Assembly: GCA_021209875.1 (NCBI GenBank)
Contig: JAGYVD010000004.1
Location: 2,046,001-2,110,000 of the forward strand
DNA: 64,000 nucleotides
Reading direction: 5' to 3'
From: Rosellinia necatrix
Lineage: Eukaryota > Ascomycota > Sordariomycetes > Xylariales > Xylariaceae
Below are positions 33,908 to 44,687 of this stretch, one piece after another; within the stretch, counting starts at the first letter, position 1; each line of letters opens with the position of its first letter. Under the pieces are notes generated by a model, which worked only from the letters and a program-made list of their open reading frames with translations, had not been told where the DNA came from and did not search any database. The position numbers were made by a program, and so were the translations under genes.

Positions 33908-34293
33908 CTTTTAGGTCGGATCCCATGACAGGGCATGTGACTGGGGGCCTCTGGGTATCATGATTCGCCGCGACACTAAGACCATGACCATGACCATGAC
34001 CATATCCATGGATGGAGGCGACCTCAACAAGAAAAAGAGGGTAAAAAATAAAATAAAAATGAAAAAAGACACATGCAAAGGATAGGTCGTCGAGATTGCT
34101 CTGTCGTCCAGGGTGAGCGAGCAAGCCAGGAGGGCTTGAAACTATCAGACAAGCTGAATTAACGCTGACCGCGGGGGCCTGCACCGTGTTATTTGAGGAG
34201 AGAGAGAGAAAGAGAGTGTGTACGTGTGTGTGTGTGTGAGAGGAAAGAGATGGAAGGATGGGGGCCAAGGCAGGCAGGCAGGCGTGTGCGCGC

Positions 34294-34304
34294 GCACACA
34301 CACA

Positions 34305-34343
<39 letters not shown>
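34294..34343. repeat. (CA)n microsatellite
   Basis: About 25 CA units preceded by alternating GC, the mirror of the GT/GC run near 15.57 kb. Confidence 0.88.
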
Positions 34344-34345
<2 letters not shown>

Positions 34346-34634
34346 ACTGTACTTGCTATAACCTATCGTATCAGACAATCCTGGGGCTGAAGAGAAAGAG
34401 AAAAAGAAAAAAAAAAAAAGCTGGGCGGCGCACACTCAAAGCAAAGCTGTGCATATAGTGTACGAGGGTATCTATCTATGGGTCACGAGGGGGGGAAGGG
34501 AGGGGGGCAAGCAAAGCACTGGGCTGGCTGGCTAGCTGGCTGGCTGGTTCGTGTAGCGTACTATGTAGATGGGAAATAATAGGTAGGGCTTCAGGAACGG
34601 AGCAGGTGTGGGGATTTCTCGGTATCGAAAAGAT

Positions 34635-34662
34635 GAAAATAAAATAAAATAAAATAAAATAA
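34635..34662. repeat. (AAAAT)n repeat
   Basis: Five AAAAT units in a row. Confidence 0.85.
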
Positions 34663-35419
34663 GAATCCCTGTGTGCGTGCGTTCGTGTGTGCTGCGTGTT
34701 CATGTGTGCGTGTGTGTGCGTGTATGTATGTGTGTATGTGTGTATGTGTGTATGTGTGGAATAATAATCTATTTCTTTGTTCGATTTCACTGTCTAGACT
34801 AATCCAAGCGATAATGACAAATTGAGGAATGCATAACTAGATTTCTTCGCACATTGAGGTTTTTATAAGTCAGTAACTAATTACCTACCTACCTAGCCTA
34901 CCTTGTTCGTTGGGCGGGCGCTCTAGGATGCTACCCCTCGGGCGCAGCTCCCGAACACCTAAGAACTTAATAATACGGTAGCAATAATAATAATAAAACG
35001 ATAAATGAATGAGTAATCTACAAGCACGCCGAGAAAGATCAATGAATCAGTAATTCTCCTACGGTACCGCCTACCCGGTCGTGCTGTGTCTTGGAGGGAA
35101 GGGGGGACCCCTGCCCGCCACCCATTCCCTCCCTCCCCCCCCCCCTGCACTACACTACCTCTACACTCACTACCTTAACCCCCCCAGCTAGGTCTCATGG
35201 AACACATCATCGGCCGTGCAGGCAGGCAGGCAGGTGCGCGCTGTGCTCTGCCGACCGAAGGCAGCTTAGCTGAAGCTTTGCGGGCCACGAGCCATTCAAT
35301 ACAATATAGGGAAACGAGATGAGATGGCGATTATTTTTTCTGAAATGGACGAATAGAATTCGCAATGCCGGCACGTAGCATTTTCGATTGGCTTGTCCGT
35401 CGCCGTGGTTTGACCTCTT

Positions 35420-35535
35420 TTTTATTTTATTTCTTTATTTGATTTTTATTTGACTTTTCTTTGGATCTTATTTGACTTTTATTTGACTTGTATCTATTTG
35501 ACTTGTATTTGACTTTTATTTCATTTCATATTTTA
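35420..35535. repeat. Tandem repeat, unit ATTTGACTTTT
   Basis: About eight diverged copies of an 11-bp unit with TATTTGACTT as the constant core, in an AT-rich tract. Confidence 0.8.
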
Positions 35536-36009
35536 TCCCCCCCCTTCCCTTCTCCCTTCCCCCGTCTCCGTCTTTGCCCCGTCCAAGGTTCCATCCGACA
35601 ACTGTAAAGTGCTACGGCATGTATGGTACATTTCACCTCCCAGTCCCCATTCTGGCGCCTGCGTCGATCCCACAAGAGATAGGGTTTTGCTGGGACTGGC
35701 AGCAGGGGTTGGGTGGTGTTGGTACCCTAGGACCGTTTTGAAATAGGAAAAGGGAAAAAAAAAAAAAAAAAAAGACCGGGGGTGTGTGTGTGTGTTCAAG
35801 GAGTATTATACAAGTACATGGTAACATGACGATAGGACAAGTCCCAATGATCTGTAGTATTAGGGTATTGGCCCGGTAAACTGTGGTGCACTCCATCTGC
35901 TTTCCCTCCAAATCGTTTCTTGGCTGACGAAAAAAGTACCGGCGCGGCGCGTGCGCGCACTTACCAACTAACTAACCTATCTAGCTTAACTACACAGAGG
36001 CAAGACCAG

Positions 36010-36060
36010 ACAAGGCAAGGCGAGGCAAAGCGAGGTAAGGCGAGGCAAGGCAAGCCAAGG
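36010..36060. repeat. (CAAGG/CGAGG)n repeat
   Basis: Ten pentamer units alternating CAAGG, CGAGG and CAAAG. Confidence 0.8.
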
Positions 36061-36385
36061 GTCCATAGACTACCCGACCGCAGGGAATGAATGATGTTCA
36101 TTCAAATGGAGGATGTTCTGGTTCGGGCGCTCCGATTACGTAAACCTACCATGATTAGTTGTAAGTGATTGTTATAAGAGAGAGCTAAAATGTCTTCTTT
36201 CGGATAAAGAGAGAAACGGCAGGACCAAAAATAGGGACGGCAGAGCCCGACGACGAAAACAGCGCCCAAAACAAACCAAAACAAAAGGATCTCCTCAGCC
36301 GGAGGACTCGCTACATGCCGCCAGATGTGGTGCGGCATGTCACTACGTTACGTTGCGCTGCTCCAGGGTGGGTGATGGGGGTACC

Positions 36386-36418
36386 TTTTTTTTTCTTTCT
36401 TTCTTTCTTTCTTTCTTC
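36386..36418. repeat. (TTTC)n microsatellite
   Basis: Poly-T followed by about six TTTC units. Confidence 0.85.
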
Positions 36419-37254
36419 CTTCTATTCCCTCCCTCTCTCCTGCTGACGGTCCCGAGTATCTGGATGGGGCTGACAGGGTAAAACTATGCACCTAGTATAT
36501 CTGAACGTAGGTGGTATATTCGATTCACTAAGAGGGGCAATTATAGGACGGGGATTGGAGTCCTCCAACACCAAGGCTCCCGACATGGGTGGCCAAAAGG
36601 ACATGGGGAAGCGAAACGGCTGCCCTGGATCTCTTCTTTGTATATTGTATTTTTGGGGGGCTTTGGCTTTGGGTTTGGCCTTGGGTTTCGTTCTCTCTCT
36701 GCCTCGAACGGTCTTTCTTTGCGAGGGGCTGAACGAAAATCGGGGAACAGACAAGGGCAAATGCCAAATTCTCATCCAGATACCATGTTTATGTATACAT
36801 ATATAGATGGATATCTTTTTATAAACACTGTCCCCGCATAGAACGCGTTTGCGGTACCTGAAGACGAAATTGTCATCGAGAAGCTGACCGACGCCGTTAA
36901 TGCCGTTGGGGTAAGGGTAAGGTAGAGTGGTGGTGACGACGATGCCGTGGCAAGCCGTGACACGAAGGGGATGATAATAATAATAATAAAAAACAAAGCC
37001 AGAAGGGCGTTAGTAATGGGGATTGGGTCTGCGACAGCACCCACTTTGCTCCGCCGTGGCCCATGGCCCAGCTCGAGGAGAGCGAGCTGAGGTCGAGATG
37101 CGAGAACGAAGGGTGAGACAGAAAGTGGGAACCGACGGCGTAATCCAAGGGTTTGTATGGAAGATTCCGCGCGCTGGTGCTGGTACCGCAAGTTGAGGGT
37201 ACAATGTTGATGTTCTTGTGTCGATTGTTCTGTATCCATGTTCTGTATCAATAT

Positions 37255-37310
37255 CTTGCATCGAGAACTTGCATCGAGAACTTGCATCGAGAACTTGCAT
37301 CAAGAACTTG
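37255..37310. repeat. 13-bp tandem repeat
   Basis: Unit CTTGCATCGAGAA four times, the last copy with one change (CAAGAA). It grades directly into a (TATG)n run to about 37361. Confidence 0.88.
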
Positions 37311-37361
37311 TATGTATGTATGTATGTATGTATGTATGTATGTATATATGTGTGTATGTAT
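37311..37361. repeat. (TATG)n microsatellite
   Basis: About nine TATG units, then TATATGTGTG. Confidence 0.85.
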
Positions 37362-39061
37362 CCATATCTTGTATGCCATATCTTGCTTGTACTGTAGCAT
37401 GACGTTGGGAACGGGGGGTAGGGTAGAGAGAGCCCCGTCATGGCTCCGTCATCAGACAGCAGAGAAGATAGGCGCCTCGCATCGTTTGCTCTATCTAGAT
37501 ACACTTACTCCAACACAATATTATGCGTGTAACATATCCCGTCAGTCCGGTTGCCGCCTCGATGCAGGGCCGCTCCTGACTCGCACACGTAAGGTTAGAT
37601 ATGTACATGGATATATACACGCGGATATATATACATACATACACACACACACATATATATACATATATATACACATAGATACACATACACGAAGAGCGAT
37701 ATATCCACACACAAGCACACACAATCACGTATTCACACATACACAAATATATATATATATATATATGAACATGAATAATAATAATAATAAATAAAAACCA
37801 TCACCTACATATGGACCGCATGCTGGTGTTTAGGATGGCTATAGTAGCCAGGGGAGGGGAAGGGGGGCCGACAGCGACATTTCCTATCTAGATGTACACT
37901 ACCTAGATACATGGTCCTTGAGGCGGCCCTTAGACTAGAAGAGCAGGAGTCGTGGCTCTATCCTGGTTTCGAACACCTGCACACACCTATCTATCTCTAC
38001 CCGCCGGTTGGTTCTCGCCCATCCACCGCGGGAAAATCCGATTTCTCCCACGACGCCAATAAGATGGCCGAACCCTTGCATGACTAGCGGGATGCACGCA
38101 TAGGCTGTAAAACCACACCTGTCGGGGCGGTGGTGCTAACCCTACGATACGATAGGCGGTTGCTGGCGGGTGGCCGGGTGGCCGCCCGTCGTCGTCGTCG
38201 TCCTCGTCGACGACCAAGACCGCTCTTACATCCATCCACCCATACTTGCACGCACATTGATAAAGCGGGGTGAGGAAACGACAGAGCCATCAAGGTTGTC
38301 CCCTGTAAACGCCAGCCTGGATGTTCGCTCTGCCAGCGAGGTGTAGCTGGTCGGGTGCTGGACGAGGTGCCCTCTGAGTAGGCGGGTATCTCATCAACCC
38401 GAGTCCGGACAGAGTACGGAACGACCGAACGACTGACTAGCACGAATCGTACTCGACCGCCAAAAACCTGGCAGCGTATGTGAAGTGAAGAATCATCTAG
38501 ATAGACAAAAGGGAACAAGGCCATAACGTATACTAAAGTAATACTTGTAACATTGGGTATTGTGTTTGTGGGTATCTAAATGTAATAGAGCAGTTTTGAG
38601 TGCAACTCGTGGATGATGACGCTAGCAGCCAGCCTGTGGCCAACGACGGTCATGTGCATCTACTACTACATACCAATCCGGCCGTAGTGCTAAAATACAG
38701 CAACCACAACTGCATTAGCCACCTTCTGACACTGGCTGAGGCTCTGGTGTCGTTGACATACGTGACTGACCGTTCTGCGTCAGGTGGTTAGACCTAACCG
38801 GGAGTCGCACCACGATACCTGGGCTTTGATCTCCAGGCTGTGATCTCCAAGCTTTAGTCCCCAGGCCTTGACCCCGTCCGCCTCTGGAGTAGCCTGTTGC
38901 CGCGTGACCTCTGATGGACGATTTCCCTTTGCCGGCCGAGGTAGAGTACTATCTCCTCGGCCGTCTTTGTTGCGTTAGTCCTGTAGACCTACCTTTCAAA
39001 GCATGCCGCTAAACACGGCTATTTCGGAAGCTTGGTATCTCCTAATCGACCAGTTCCTTCC

Positions 39062-40186
39062 TCAGCGGCCATAGCCCGGGGCAAAACCCGGTGGTGGCGG
39101 CGGCGGCGCGGCATTGCCGGGGGGGCGCAAAGCCTGGAGGCGCGATAGGACCTCGGAAGTTACCTGGGTGGAAATCGGCAGGACTGCCGTAACCGCTCTG
39201 AACGGGCGGCGGCCGAGCAGGTAAGCCCGATGGCGCGGGTGGCAGCGCGTGCGGCCGGCCAGGACCCGGGAGAGGCATGCCGCCGAAGGGCGGATGAGGG
39301 GGGCCACGGTGACCACCGGGAGGGGGGGGCGAAGGCCATCGGCCGCGGTGGAGGAATGCCGGCGGCCATGCCGGGATCGAACCCGCCGGTAGCCATCGCC
39401 GGCGGTACAGCAGCGGCTTGCGGAGGTGCTGCCTGGGCGGGGGTCTGAAGGAGGGCGGGCGGCATAGGCTGCGCTTCGATGGACACGTTGTGCTTCTTGG
39501 CCTGAGCGGCGAGCATGCGCTCGGCCTCGTCGCCGTGGCGCTCGCCCTTGCCGTCCTTCTTATACGCGTACTGGACGCTGACGTCCTTGTTCATGAGGAA
39601 CTGGCCGTTCATGTTGTTGATGGCGTCGTCGCTTGCCTCGAAGCTGCTGTAGCTGACGAAGCCGTACCCCTTGCTGAGCCCGTTGTCGTCGCGGGCGACC
39701 TTGGGGGGCGCAATGAGGGTGCCGAAGCGGCTGAAGGTGTCGTAGAGGATCTTCTCGTCGACCATGGGGTCCAGGTTACCGATGAACAGCTCGGCGCCGA
39801 TCTCGAGGGGCTTCTGCTTGTCGGCAGAGGCCTTGTTGACTCGCAGGGCCTTGCCGTACAGCCGGATGCCGTTCATGATCTTGGCGGCGTAGTCGGCGTC
39901 GACCTCGCCGTTGAACTCGACGAACCCGAACCCCTGGTGGGACTGTGTGACGCGGTCCTTTGGCAGGTGCACGTTGACGACGGGGCCTGCTTGGACCATC
40001 AGCTCCCATATCAGAGCATCGGTGGCGCGCTCGTCGATGTTGCCCACGTAGACGGTGGCCTCTTTATCCTGCTCCCTGAAGGTAACGGGGTCCGTGTCAG
40101 CACGAAGATGGGCGCGGCCTTGTCCAGCAGAAGACGGGGTGGATAACCAGGCAGTGGCCCACTTACCAGTGTTTTGCGCCCGACAT
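39062..40186 (-). CDS. HSH49: Splicing factor SF3b subunit 4 (Hsh49), C-terminus broken by two frameshifts
   Basis: U2 snRNP SF3b subunit that contacts pre-mRNA near the branch site. Exon 1 is 40167-40186 (MSGAKHW); intron 40076-40166 (GTAAGT...TTCAG, 91 nt); exon 2 starts at 40075 with [14 protein letters not shown]. Two RRMs are intact: RNP2 VYVGNI / RNP1 GFGFVEF, and LFIGNL / GYGFVSY. After RRM2 comes the Pro/Gly/Ala-rich tail. In the genome frame this tail runs into [10 protein letters not shown] and a premature stop at 39160. Removing one C from an eight-C run (plus-strand G at 39322-39329) restores [16 protein letters not shown]. Removing one C from a seven-C run (39119-39125) then restores [18 protein letters not shown] with a stop at 39062, a typical SF3b4-like ending. 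Either both runs carry one extra base through sequencing error, or the tail is really altered. Expected size about 365 aa. Confidence 0.9.
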
Positions 40187-40722
40187 CTTGAAAATCTGGT
40201 TGAGTTGTCGTGGGCAATTGGGTTGGGGGATGGCAACGTTTGCTATGGCCTCGGGTGGGTAGTTCCTGGTTCCTGTAGCCGGTTGCTCATGAACACGCGC
40301 AACAAGCGACAACGGTGGTGCCAAGCCACTTCGTCGCGTTGGGCTTGGCTTTCTTATCGATTACGTTCCTGCCTGCCGGTGCCTTGATAACTACATATTC
40401 AATGCGTTCATATGTATGTATGCCGCTTAGGTAGGTTCATAACAAATTCCCGTCAAAGGTAACTAATTAGGTAGGTAGTCGAGTTGGGGCCGGGCTGGGC
40501 GAGTTAATTACTAGGTAGGTACGGTATCGATAACTAGCACCAAAAGTTATCTGGATAGGTAGCTTGCATCTTGAAGGTCGTCATCTTTTTTGTGTGCTTG
40601 TATTGTGTGTATACACCGTTCATCACATCCTCTTCTGCCACTTGCGACACTTCAACCTTTTCTACGCGAGCCCCGTCGTGCCGAGCAGCTCTTAGGTTTG
40701 ATTCAGCGCGATATTGCCCAAC
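40187..40722. promoter_or_regulatory. Divergent promoter region, HSH49 / TOM7
   Basis: 536 bp between outward start codons, with TAGGTAGG elements at 40428-40438, 40470-40482 and 40510-40522. Confidence 0.5.
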
Positions 40723-41225
40723 ATGTTCACACTTTCCGAAGAGTCCAAGGTGCGCATCTACCCGGTGCCATCGCACCATCCCGCGGGGTCGACGGGCTTT
40801 GGGAGCAGGCAGCTTACATCACGTTTCCGCAGGAGCGCATTGGCAAGATCATTGAGCTCTCGAAATTCGCCATGCACTAGTACGTCCCGGATACCCCCGC
40901 CAGCCAGCCACGGCGACAGGTGGGAAAGGCCATCAGCTAACACGGGTTGATAGTGGTTATCTGCCCCTGATCCTCTACTTCGGTACGCTTCACACGCCCT
41001 AAGTACCCGTCTCAAGCTTCCGAGCTCCGGGGCTTCAACCAGTCTCTTCTCCTCGCTACGCACTAGATATCCTGACTCGAAATCGCGGACACATAGGCTA
41101 CACCCGCAGCGATCCTCGGCCTTCCATCATCCGGTAAAACGCCCCTCTCACCCTCGACCCGCAGGCTTTCGGCAGTAAGGGGAACCTGCTCACACTCTTA
41201 CAGATTGCTTTCCCCTCTCTACTAA
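40723..41225 (+). CDS. TOM7: Mitochondrial import receptor subunit Tom7
   Basis: Small subunit of the TOM complex in the mitochondrial outer membrane; it modulates assembly of the translocase. Five tiny exons: 40723-40749, 40833-40879, 40954-40982, 41097-41133 and 41204-41225, giving 53 aa. The protein reads MFTLSEESK / ERIGKIIELSKFAMH / YGYLPLILYFG / YTRSDPRPSIIR / LLSPLY. This matches Tom7 throughout: the SEESKERI start, the single membrane helix with the HYG.LPLILY core, and the RP...LLSPL end. Donors are GTGCGC, GTACGT, GTACGC and GTAAAA; intron 2 has a GCTAAC branch 17 nt before its acceptor. All joins keep phase (0, 2, 1, 2). Because no exon exceeds 47 nt, simple open-frame scans miss it entirely. 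Confidence 0.92.
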
Positions 41226-42065
41226 GGAATTCGGAGGCATAGCAACGATGGCCAAGGCAACGATGGTCAAGGCAACGATGGCGAGACAAAGACGGTGTAC
41301 GTTATATACATACCAACAGGCCCCTCCTTCCAAGGTCGAGGCTGGGGCGGCATATTGAGACCGGAGGACCGATATTGGCACGCGGTTGCACCATGACTGC
41401 CGTAGATGGTGTAACTTTGTACCATACAATGTAATGATATCACGCGAAGAACTCGACGACGGCTCATCGTCTGGTCAACTACCCACCTCCTCCAATACCT
41501 CATGATGCCAATATCCACATGGGCCTAAGAGTCGGTCTAGGCCCTCTCTAAAATCCATTTAAACTTATACCTTAACATGTGACGAGTCGTCCGTGTGGTT
41601 TTTATATCGACTCAGCATGTGCGCATGGTCCTGCATAAACCCGGTTCTGCTCGTTATCGTTTGAAAGCCTCTAAAAATGCTGTACACTTCGGCGTCGAGG
41701 TCAGGTTCGCTCGTTAATTTCGAGCGTAACGAAATCAGTCAGGCCATTCAGGCTTCACACGAAGATAGTTAGATTGGATTCAATAGTAGTATGCTCATTA
41801 TGAGAATTAAGGATATGCATTGACCACGGCGACCGAAGCGACCCAGCAAGAACCACCATACACTATCGTTAGATCTAAGTAATATACAAGCCCCATGAAG
41901 CGAAGAGTAAAGCGAGCCCTGTGGTTTGAGATCAAATCTATCTTTGTTTCACCGACGGGGACCGAATCCGCTCTGCTCAAACGACGCCTCCTGCGAGCAG
42001 ATAGCAAACATGGGGAGGGCTTATAATTCGTCTCTGGTTGCGTCCCACCAAGTTCGCGGTAGTAA
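41226..42065. other. Convergent intergenic region, TOM7 / CBC1
   Basis: Holds the TOM7 3' UTR, including a short repeat of ACGATGG(C/T) around 41245-41280, and the CBC1 3' side. No gene seen. Confidence 0.45.
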
Positions 42066-44687
42066 TTAGTTCTCGCTTAAGAAAGCTTCCTCAATAGCCG
42101 ACCGACGCCGAAATACTCTTAACCATCTCTCGCCCCACCGCTTGACGAGAGCTTCGCCTCCATCGGGTCCCGTAGGATCCATGAGCTGGTCCTTGGTTCC
42201 GTCCGACCAACTTACCAGCGCATCGTTCATAGCTTTGAAGAGCTCACGCATAGCTGCTATCTCCTCTTGTACACCTTCGGTCACGCCGCCTTTGACGACT
42301 TGCCGGAGTCTGCTGGTCACCTTGACGACGGTGTGGAATACTAACTCAAACACCCACGCCTTACCCAAAGCCTGTCCATGGGGGCCCGCGCGATCCCCGA
42401 CCAAAGCCCAGTCGATGACGGCACCCGGTGTTACGATGGAATAGTTCAGGAGCTTCTCAATTATGGTGATGGCGACACCGGGGTGGGCCGACCAGTAACT
42501 CATGACGGCCGTAATGATTTGCGCCCTCGCTGCCTCCGATGCCGCGCCGGCGTCCAGCAGCCGATCTTTGGTCCGCTCGATACAGGCGAGCACATGGGAA
42601 AGTGACTTGGACCCCACCCAGCATACAGCTGTCATGAACACATCTGTGCTCGTGATCCAGGGGTCAATGGATTGGTCGAGCGCGGCTGAGTGAATGCGGT
42701 CGATCACGGGTTGAATCTCGTCCTCTAGCGCCTTGCGCTTCAGGAGGGCGGCGAGCTCCTTGCCCTCGGCAGAGAAAGGCGTGTCTATTCCCATATTAGT
42801 CAAGTGCCTAGTTCACTGGGTTGGGTGATTGCTTACGTTCGTGGTTGAACTTGAACTCGGGGGTGTCTTGTTCCTTCTCAGGGCCTATCAGGACTTGGTA
42901 CGGCTCAGGCAAGGTGCCCTTGATACGTTGGGCAAAACTAAGACGGATCTCTTTGTCCAGTGCGCCTAGAATGAATGATTTGCATGGATGCATATCTGGT
43001 AGGTTGACATCCTCGGCCCATTCCGTCCACTTCCACATGAACCCAAAATTGCTCAGATGGTGAGTGAACCAGTCCAAGAAACGGTAGCTGAGCTCAAGGT
43101 CAAGACGATGCGTATTTTGATAACAGTGACGAATAGCACGGCCTAGGCTAGGAGCGATAGCCGCTGGTGCAATTTTGCAGGCTTCCGTTAATACTGAGTG
43201 ATAGTAGACGAGTTTGTGTTCTGGGGTGGGAAGCTGGAGCAGTTGCGAGAAGACGGCATCCACAGCAACATCTTCTGGTTTCCAAGACGACCGATCGCCT
43301 TTCATTTCACGAAGCCTGTCAAACGGAGTTGCCCGCTTAATGAAGGTGCCGGGGGCAAAATAACAATCAGCATCTATGAGGAAGCGGGCCGTAATATTGC
43401 GATTGAAATGTAAAGCATTGATAGTATCGAGCAAGGCATCTCGTATCACAGAGGAGGCAATACTGCTGACTGGGGGGACTGATTCAAGCTCTTGGTAGAC
43501 ATAGACGGAGTAATATATCTCAGGGAATAATGGCCGCGGCCCAGTAATAACCTTCTCCGGAAGAGATATGCTTGGCAGGGCATGCTTTTGAGCATTATCT
43601 AGCTTCTCCTGTTGTTCTATTTCCTCGAGCGGCATACGCCATGGTCTCGGGAGGCAGGATAGAGGCCAGGCATTGCTGGCTTCACTCTGGAGCTGCTTCT
43701 GGAGCAGGCTGATAAGACTCATGTTGGCCACCGGGCTCTCGGATTCTTGTTCGGGATGATACGGATCGATGAGGACCTGTAGCGCATGAGGCTCCGACGC
43801 GATCACGTCCGTCTTGGTCATGAGATCTGCAGCTTTCTGTTGCGATTGCGGGGAAGGGGCGGCAGCCAGGATGTAGGGAATGGTGAGCAAGATGATCTTG
43901 ACGAGTTCGGTTCCGATCGTCTAATGGACTAGCGTGAGTGAAAATAATCCCATAGGCTAGTTAGAGCGTTGTCTGGACTTACATCATCGGAGCTTGCTGT
44001 TTGTAGATCGACGGCACGGCTGAACAGCTCATCGAGCACGGGGAACAAGCCGTCGCCCTCAAGGCAGCCTTGTAGACATGCTAGAAACTTGAGATAGAGC
44101 TTCACGTCGCGCCATTCACCCTCCTTGACTCTCTCCTCGGTGGCAGACGTGACGCGCGCAAGCAGTGCCTCAAGTACCTCGGGTTTTAGCGAGTTGACAA
44201 CCAACACCACCGCGGCGACGAAAGGGATTTTAAGCGGCTGCTCGAGTACCATTTGCGGCACCAAGTCGAGGAAGCTGCTTTGTAGTTCCTGGTCGTCGTA
44301 GTTATCGGCAATGAGCTGTGCGATGGACTGCACTTCCTCGTGCCAACGGCGGAGAGGAGATTCCGCCAAGCCTAGAAGCTGCTTTCGTACGCGAACGGAC
44401 ACAGGCGCATCGTAGCGGCGGCGTTGTGGTCGGCGGTCGTATTCGTCGTCATCTAAACCAGACCTGTCAGCGATACTCGACCCCAGCGTTCACCCGCGAA
44501 CAGCCCGCGGGATAGATGGTACCAGCCAGGGCTGGAGCTGGACCTGGACCTGGACCTGGAGCTGGACCTGAACCTGGAGCCGAAGCTGAGGCCGAAGCAC
44601 CAGACTTGGTCAACATGGCGAGGCAAACTCACCTCGGTATCGCCTCTTGCGGCCTCCGCCAGGTTGTCTGCGATCGTGATCGGCCAT
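42066..44687 (-). CDS. CBC1: Nuclear cap-binding complex large subunit Cbp80 (Cbc1/Sto1)
   Basis: Large subunit of the nuclear cap-binding complex, which with Cbp20 binds m7G-capped RNA and supports splicing, export and decay. Four exons on the minus strand, 44633-44687, 43983-44452, 42837-43920 and 42066-42784, give 775 aa (human about 790). Introns are 180, 62 and 52 nt with GTGAGT, GTAAGT and GTAAGC donors; the third has a GACTAAT branch. The N-terminus is short and basic (MADHDRRQPGGGRKRRYRDD, then RRPQRRR), a likely nuclear signal. It is followed by VRKQLLGLAE and the MIF4G-type helical domain (IAQLIADNYDDQELQSSFLD, KIPFVAAVVLVVNS). The middle domain has the RPWRMPLEEIE and SYRFLDWFTHHLSNFGFMWKW blocks. 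The C-terminus is helical. Intron 1 carries a GGTCCA-type hexamer repeat at 44528-44595. The 3' end faces TOM7. Confidence 0.95.
44528..44595. repeat. Hexamer repeat in CBC1 intron 1
   Basis: GGACCT/GGAGCT hexamers on the plus strand, about ten units with substitutions; lies wholly within the intron. Confidence 0.85.

Larger units (their letters stand above)
24310..39061. other. Large gene-poor, repeat-rich region
   Basis: About 14.7 kb with no gene I can support. It is full of short tandem repeats (listed separately), poly-C/G runs (for example 24796-24813) and TAGG/CCTA elements. The longest frames are under 190 codons, many open at TTG/GTG, and none shows a recognised motif, splice-compatible partner or conserved block. 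The first several hundred bases upstream of 24310 are probably promoter and leader of the zinc-finger gene. Unannotated lineage-specific genes, long non-coding RNAs or old decayed elements cannot be excluded. Confidence 0.5.

Noticed and set aside
36772..37287. 171-codon minus-strand frame
   Set aside because: Its first part is encoded by the 13-bp tandem repeat and its middle by an ATT repeat giving poly-Ile; a chance product of low complexity.
37255..37310. CRISPR-like appearance
   Set aside because: Direct 13-bp units without spacers in a fungal nuclear genome; a simple tandem repeat.
39418..40146. 242-codon plus-strand frame
   Set aside because: Antisense of the HSH49 RRM region.
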